Assembly (NCBI GenBank): GCA_028456385.1 | Contig: JALNQF010000796.1 | Coordinates: forward strand, 1-13,962 | Direction of reading: 5' to 3' | From: Ophiosphaerella korrae | Lineage: Eukaryota; Ascomycota; Dothideomycetes; Pleosporales; Phaeosphaeriaceae | DNA: 13,962 bases | Part shown: piece after piece, positions 9,886 to 13,962 of the stretch | How positions within the stretch are numbered: the first letter of the stretch is position 1 | Layout: each line of letters opens with the position of its first letter | The notes under the pieces: model-generated | Seen by the model: the letters and a program-made list of their open reading frames with translations, nothing else | Databases searched by the model: none | What the model was told of the DNA's origin: nothing | Made by a program: the position numbers and the translations under genes

Positions 9886-9938
9886 TTACTATTATATAAA
9901 TATAACCTACTTAGTTACTATTATAGAAATACTACTCT
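9885..9938. repeat. Two further tandem dispersed-motif copies
   Basis: AGTTACTATTATATAAATAT at about 9885 and AGTTACTATTATAGAAATAC at about 9913 follow the palindrome directly, 28 bp apart, in forward orientation. Confidence 0.75.
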
Positions 9939-10065
9939 TTTTAGATCTTTATTACTCTCCTATTATATTTATTATAATACTATTCTTAGTCTTTTACTAC
10001 TCTTATTTAGAATAGAAAACTAATATATACTATAGTACCTTAGATATTTAGCTAATTCTATCGCT

Positions 10066-10800
10066 ATAGCTAATCTAAGCTCGTCTAGCCTTACTAGTAT
10101 AGACTTTAGTCTACCTACTTTTAGTAGCCCTAATAGTAATAATAATACTACAATAGTTAATATTAATTTAGGTAAAGATAATAATATAGAACAAGATATA
10201 CGCGCTATAATCTAAGAGTAAGAAATAATAGCTACTCTAGGCTAGTTAGAATAATATAGTAACATTCCTGTGCATTAAACTACCTTTCTAGAGCTCTTAG
10301 CTCTTACACTTACTAATATAAGGAACTTAGGTTAGGTGTGTCGCTACTTTAGGTACGCTAAGGCTAAAGATTTCAATATATACTTATAAGCTAGTTACAT
10401 TCCTAAAGATATTTAACTTTTTACTAAGGTTTATAAGAAGTAAGTAAAGATAGCTAGCTTAGAGAAGGCCCCTAGGCCTAAACTAAAGTATATTAAGGTA
10501 AATATTAAGAAGTTTTAGTATATAGATTGTAGAGACCTTAAAGTTCTAATTAGCGCTCTCGTAGATAATCCTAAGATTACTATATTAGAGAATTAGGCTA
10601 TTATAGTTAACCTATACACTAATACGTAGTTCTACTTAGATAATACGCCCTTCTGCAACTATGTAATTAGCTTATTACTCTATACTAATTAGGTTAATTA
10701 ACTACTTAAGCTATATAATTATACCCTAGGAGGCCTATATACTATAAACAAGAAGCGCTAGTAGCTAAGGTATATTAAGTTAAGAGCCTATATGTATTAG
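10066..10800 (+). pseudogene. RIP-inactivated ORF, family not recognised
   Basis: I do not recognise the family. The plus-strand frame from ATA 10066 (probably former ATG; the next residues read ANLSSSSLTSIDFSLP) to about 10800 is protein-like over about 245 codons without a detected frameshift. The N-terminal ~35 residues are Ser/Asn-rich and look disordered. Clear later segments are NLG-stop-VCRYFRYAKAKDFNIY (10324-10380), IDCRDLKVLISALVDNPKI (10519-10575), TPFCNYVISLLLYTN (10648-10692) and TLGGLYTINKKR (about 10723-10758). Stops are TAA or TAG at Gln/Trp-like positions. RIP is somewhat lighter than in the helicase, since a few CpA/TpG remain (CATTCCTGTGCATTAA near 10263). Past 10800 the sequence changes to un-mutated short repeats, so the true 3-prime end is uncertain. 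It may be a gene of the same module or the C-terminal part of another transposon protein. Confidence 0.55.
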
Positions 10801-11019
10801 ATTTAACAATATGCCTAGCGTATTGCCGCCAAGATGGTCTGTAATGTCCTTCGATATTGTCCTTCGATATTGTCTTCCTTGTACAAGCCTTAATAAAATA
10901 ATACTAATAACCTATCTAGTGTAGTAAGACACTGCGATTCCAAATCTTTAATTCAATTTCTTATATCTCTTCTTGTTGTTAAGATGTAGCGTCGTGAAGT
11001 TTGATAGCAATAGGGGCAC
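10801..11019. other. Start of the RIP-escaped island, with a 13-bp duplication
   Basis: CpA and TpG reappear abruptly (GCCGCCAAGATGGTCTG, TGTACAAGCC, CCAAATC, CAATTTC). TGTCCTTCGATAT is duplicated in tandem at 10845-10857 and 10858-10870, followed by a broken third copy. The stretch has more even base composition than its neighbours but no convincing gene. Confidence 0.65.
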
Positions 11020-11151
11020 TGTACCTCGATATTGCCGGGTATTGTACCTCGATATTGCCGGGTATAAGGACTGTACCTCAATATTGCTGGGTATAAGGAC
11101 TGTACCTTAATATTGTCTCTCAATATTGCCGGGTATAAGGACTGTACTTGG
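11020..11151. repeat. 29-bp tandem array in the RIP-escaped island
   Basis: Units start at 11020 (23 bp), 11043 (29 bp), 11072 (29 bp), 11101 (42 bp, with an internal repeat of the CAATATTG part) and 11143 (partial). The consensus begins TGTACCTCGATATTGCCGGG and ends TATAAGGAC. The CGATATTG core is shared with the 13-bp duplication at 10845-10870, so the two are related. CG and CA sites survive in most units; CTCGA to CTCAA and CCTCG to CCTTA changes mark mild decay in units 3 and 4. Confidence 0.9.
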
Positions 11152-11180
11152 TGCGATTTCTAACCTCTAATGTGGACAAA

Positions 11181-11460
11181 ATATCAACTCGCAGTCAGCT
11201 CGCAGTCACTCGTCGCATTAGCTCGCAGTTACTCATCTCATCAGCTCGCAGTCACTCGTCGCATCAGCTCGCAGTCACTCGTCGCATCAGCTCGCAGTCA
11301 TTCATCTCATCAACTCGAAGTCAACTCGTCGCATCAGCTCGCAGTCACTCGTCGCATCAGCTCGCAGTCACTCGTCGCATCAGCTCGCAGTAACTCGTCG
11401 CATCAGCTCGCAGTCATTCATCTTATCAACTCAAAGTTAACTCATCTTATCAGCTCGCAG
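11181..11460. repeat. 23-bp minisatellite, intact half
   Basis: About 12 tandem units of 23 bp (occasionally 24) begin GCTCGCAGTCACTCGTCGC and end ATCA. Unit starts include 11221, 11244, 11267, 11290 and 11337. Variant units carry CATCTCAT in place of CGTCGCAT or AACTCGAAGTCA in place of GCTCGCAGTCA. CpA, TpG and CpG are abundant, in sharp contrast to the rest of the window. The 23-bp period is not a multiple of three, so several frames stay open by chance. Confidence 0.93.
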
Positions 11461-11740
11461 TAACTCGTCGTATTAGCTTATAGTTAACTCGTTACATTAA
11501 CTTATAGTTAACTTGTTATATTACCTTGTAGTTACTTATCTTATTAACTTAAAGTTAACTTGTTATATTAGCTCGTAGTTAACTTATCTTATTAACTTAA
11601 AGTTAACTTATTATATTAGCTTATAGATAAGGTATTATAATAACTTGTAGTTAACTTATTATATTAGCTTGTAGTAAACTTATTATATTAGCTTGTAGTT
11701 ACTTATCTTATTAACTTATACTAAACTTCTTTTATCTACT
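11461..11740. repeat. 23-bp minisatellite, RIP-decayed half
   Basis: The same array continues without a break but its units become progressively AT-rich: CTCGCAGTC turns into CTTGTAGTT or CTTATAGTT, and GCATCA into TATTA. Most changes are C-to-T on the plus strand, with G retained in TTGTAG, and fewer G-to-A. By about 11700 the repeat is barely recognisable. Confidence 0.88.
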
Positions 11741-11999
11741 TATAGTTAACTTTATATTAACTTATATAATAGAAAATAGACGTATAAAGCTATATTTAAT
11801 TAACTTAATATATTTAAGAATTAGGAAGACTAATAATCTAGTACCTAATTACCTTAGTAGGTAATCTTAGAATTGTAGAATCTTCTTCTTAGTACTATTT
11901 TTCTATTATAACTTATTAGAAAGTTAAATTTCTTTTAACTATATATAAAACAGTTAACTTTTAATTCTTTTATTTTATAATAATAATAAAATTACTACT
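11741..11999. other. AT-rich spacer, no gene seen
   Basis: A small perfect hairpin lies at 11848-11865 (ATTACCT, loop TAGT, AGGTAAT). Otherwise TpA-rich sequence without a readable frame. It could be a decayed terminal repeat of the element to the right, but no matching partner was found. Confidence 0.4.
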
Positions 12000-12900
12000 A
12001 AGTAATAAAGATTAGTTATTTTAATAGATATATTTTAAGTATAATTAAGTTAAAAAATTTTAAGTAGATAAGTAAAGATAAATATATTATACTATATAAT
12101 TAAAGTAGATAAAGTAGTTTAAAAGAAAAAAGTTAAAGAGATAGTATTATATATAGTATAGTAGAAGATAAAGAATTATAAAATAAAGATGATTATAATA
12201 TATAAGAATTTAGTACTAAAAGTTAAAGAGATAATAAAGAAGTTATTATATTACGTATATTATTATAATGTAGTAAGTAAAGTAAGTATATAGTAAGTAA
12301 TAGTAGTATAAACTATAGTAAAGATAAAACTTAATATAATAAATATTTAGAATATTATAAATAATAATTAGGTAATTTTAGAATTTAATTCTTTATAAGA
12401 AAGTAGTAAAGTAAAGTAAAATAAGTTATATAGTAAAGAAGTTATAATAGTATAAAAAAGTAACTAATTAGTAGTAAATAGTAAAGAAGTAAAAGTAGAG
12501 TAAAAGTTAGTATAAGAGTAAGATAGTATAGTATAAAAAAGTTATATTAGATAAATATATAGATAAGTAAAAGAAAGAGTATATAAAATATAAAGTAAGA
12601 AAAGAAATTTATAAAGTATTTAAAAATATAAAATATTATTCTTATAATAGAAGAAATTTATAAAAAGTTAATTAGATTTAGCTAAAGTACTAAAAAAGTA
12701 TAAAATAAGTAAAGTAATAACTTAGATTAAAAAATAATATATAAGTAGAATATATAAAAAGTAATTAATAGATCTATAAAGTATATAAACTAAATAATAC
12801 TATAAAGTAATAAAGTATTATAAGTATAAAGATTATAAGATATTTATTATTAAGATAGAATAAATAATCTAATTTCTAACTATAAGTAATAATACTTTAA
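12000..12900. other. RIP-saturated C-poor tract, probable transposon remnant
   Basis: Plus strand is rich in A and G with hardly any C (for example 12061-12180 and 12401-12560), as in 1-620. Stops occur in all frames and no conserved motif can be read. The composition suggests a decayed purine-rich coding strand of a transposable element, but the family cannot be named. Confidence 0.5.
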
Positions 12901-12911
12901 AATCTTTAATT

Positions 12912-12925
12912 AAAAAAAAAAAAAA
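12912..12925. repeat. 14-base A homopolymer
   Basis: An uninterrupted run of 14 A lies just outside the left arm of the inverted repeat. It could be a poly(A) relic of a retroelement, but in sequence this A-rich chance is a fair explanation. Confidence 0.8.
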
Positions 12926-13250
12926 TTTATATTTATTATATAAATATTATTTATATATTAGTTATTACTTTTTAATTTACTTATAATTTTTTTAAATCTT
13001 TTAGTACTTAATAACTTTAAGCTATATTATATAAAGAATTATTATAAGAAATAAATAATTCTTATAAGAGATTAATAATCTTTAGTATAATATAAAGCTA
13101 TATAACTAGAGCTAAGATTAAATAAGTATAGAACCTAAATAGAATAAAAAGAACTAAAAGATTTAGTAATTTTATATAGATATATAAACTATCTCTTTTA
13201 TAAAGAGTAAAAATATTAATTTATAAAAAATAGGTAAAGAAAAGATATAA
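12926..13250. repeat. Large imperfect inverted repeat centred near 13054
   Basis: A perfect 9-bp stem (TTATAAGAA 13042-13050 with TTCTTATAA 13059-13067) encloses an 8-base loop. Moving outward, AGCTATATTATATAAAG on the left matches the complement of CTTTAGTATAATATAAAGCT on the right. Further out, TAAATCTTTTAGTACT on the left matches the complement of AGAACTAAAAGATTTAG at about 13150-13166, with extra bases in the right arm. The left arm is T-rich and the right arm A-rich as expected. It may be two element copies in inverted orientation or a single palindromic element; outer limits are approximate. Confidence 0.6.
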
Positions 13251-13562
13251 AAAAAATAAATATAAAAGAAAGTAAATAAAAGATTAATATATTAGAAGTA
13301 AAAAAAATAAAAGTAGCTAATATTAAAGTAGTAAATATAAGAGTAATAAAGGTTATAGTATCTAGTAATATAATAGTAATAATATAAAGATATATATATT
13401 ATATATATATATAATTAGTTTAAAGAGTAAATTTAGAAAAATAAAATATATATAAGAGTAAGTAATATATTTAAAATATATAATATATAGTAGTATTAGT
13501 AAAAAAAGTAGAGTAGTAAAATAAGTATATTAGAGAATTAAGAATATAATTTAGATTAAAAA
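13251..13562. other. C-poor A-rich tract with TA microsatellite
   Basis: Low-complexity, nearly C-free sequence with an interrupted (TA)n stretch at about 13391-13413 and no readable gene. It leads straight into the second copy of the window-edge repeat. Confidence 0.5.
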
Positions 13563-13962
13563 TTAGCTTAGTTATTTTCTATATATAAAAGTACTATAAG
13601 AAATTTATATTAAATAAAAACTAAGTAAAGTAAAAAAGTCCTAATATATATAAAATAGGAGCTATTTATATAAAAGAATTTTAAGTAATATAAAAATAAA
13701 GTTAGTAGTAAAAAATAATAAAATATATAAAGAATAGTAAAAGTAGTTAAAAAGATTTAAATTAAAATAGTAAAATAAAAAAAAAGTATATTAATATATT
13801 AGGTAAAGAAGTTATTATTATAAATAGTATTAGATAATAATTTAGTAATAAAGTTTTAATAAATTCTATAATTTTAAGTAAAATAAGTAAAATATAAAAA
13901 ATATAATTTTAATTATTTAATTAAAGATAAAATATATATATATTTATATAAAATAAGTATAA
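13563..13962. repeat. RIP-mutated dispersed repeat, copy 2 (runs off the window)
   Basis: Colinear with 1-400 in the same orientation, starting with the identical 20 bases TTAGCTTAGTTATTTTCTAT. Divergence is heavy but order is kept to the window end. Two same-strand copies about 13.56 kb apart fit either a dispersed transposon family or the two edges of a large duplicated unit containing everything between them. Confidence 0.75.

Noticed and set aside
11148..11463. Two overlapping small plus-strand open frames (81 and 97 codons)
   Set aside because: Both are translations of the 23-bp minisatellite in different phases, with repeated RISSQ and ARSHSSHQ-like peptides. A 23-bp unit cycles through all frames, so openness only shows that the unit lacks stops.
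12000..13560. A pogo/Tc1-like transposase remnant
   Set aside because: A minus/plus reading around 12926-13060 gave a faint resemblance to a transposase C-terminus, but no catalytic residue or stable frame could be followed, so the family is not claimed.
1..13962. A naturally AT-rich genome or organelle (for example mitochondrial DNA)
   Set aside because: Depletion is specific to CpA/TpG while CpG persists, a decayed nuclear-type RecQ helicase is present, and base composition returns to normal in the island.

Overview
The window looks like a transposon and subtelomere-type region of a filamentous ascomycete (Pezizomycotina) that has been almost completely overwritten by repeat-induced point mutation (RIP). 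The sequence is very AT-rich in a specific way. CpA and TpG are nearly absent over most of its length (none in 6961-7020, for example) while TpA is everywhere, and CG dinucleotides persist. Every reading frame is full of TAA/TAG, and I saw no TGA in the frames I read. I found no intact protein gene. Three decayed genes can still be read because the damage is almost entirely C-to-T / G-to-A transition and the frames are kept.

Layout: 1-400 is one copy of a C-poor repeat, and a diverged copy in the same orientation begins at 13563 and runs off the end. 621-1852 is a cluster of tandem arrays: a 7-bp run, a 44-50-bp array, a 17/20-bp minisatellite with 37-bp higher-order units, and a 93-bp array of four units. 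About 2084-3778 (minus) is a decayed ORF of unknown family. Head-to-head with it, about 3838-8754 (plus) is a decayed ~1640-codon RecQ-type helicase of the kind called telomere-linked helicase in fungi, with motifs I, Ia, Ib, II, III, V and VI in order in one frame. 8772-9940 holds more short repeats. 10066-10800 (plus) is a third decayed ORF, not recognised. 10800-11460 is an island that largely escaped RIP, with a 29-bp array and the intact half of a 23-bp minisatellite; the other half of that minisatellite (11460-11720) fades into RIP-mutated sequence. 12000-13560 is C-poor, RIP-saturated sequence with a large imperfect inverted repeat centred near 13054.

A short motif beginning GTTACTATTATAAAAA and ending near CTACC recurs about 15 times, in both orientations. 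It lies only on the two sides of the divergent gene pair (903-2018 and 8777-9940) and not inside it. The helicase, its divergent partner and the shared repeat-rich flanks may have been one subtelomeric or mobile module, though no telomere repeat is present and element ends are not defined. The most interesting points are the divergent ORF of unknown family, the dispersed palindromic motif, and the RIP boundary lying inside a single tandem array.
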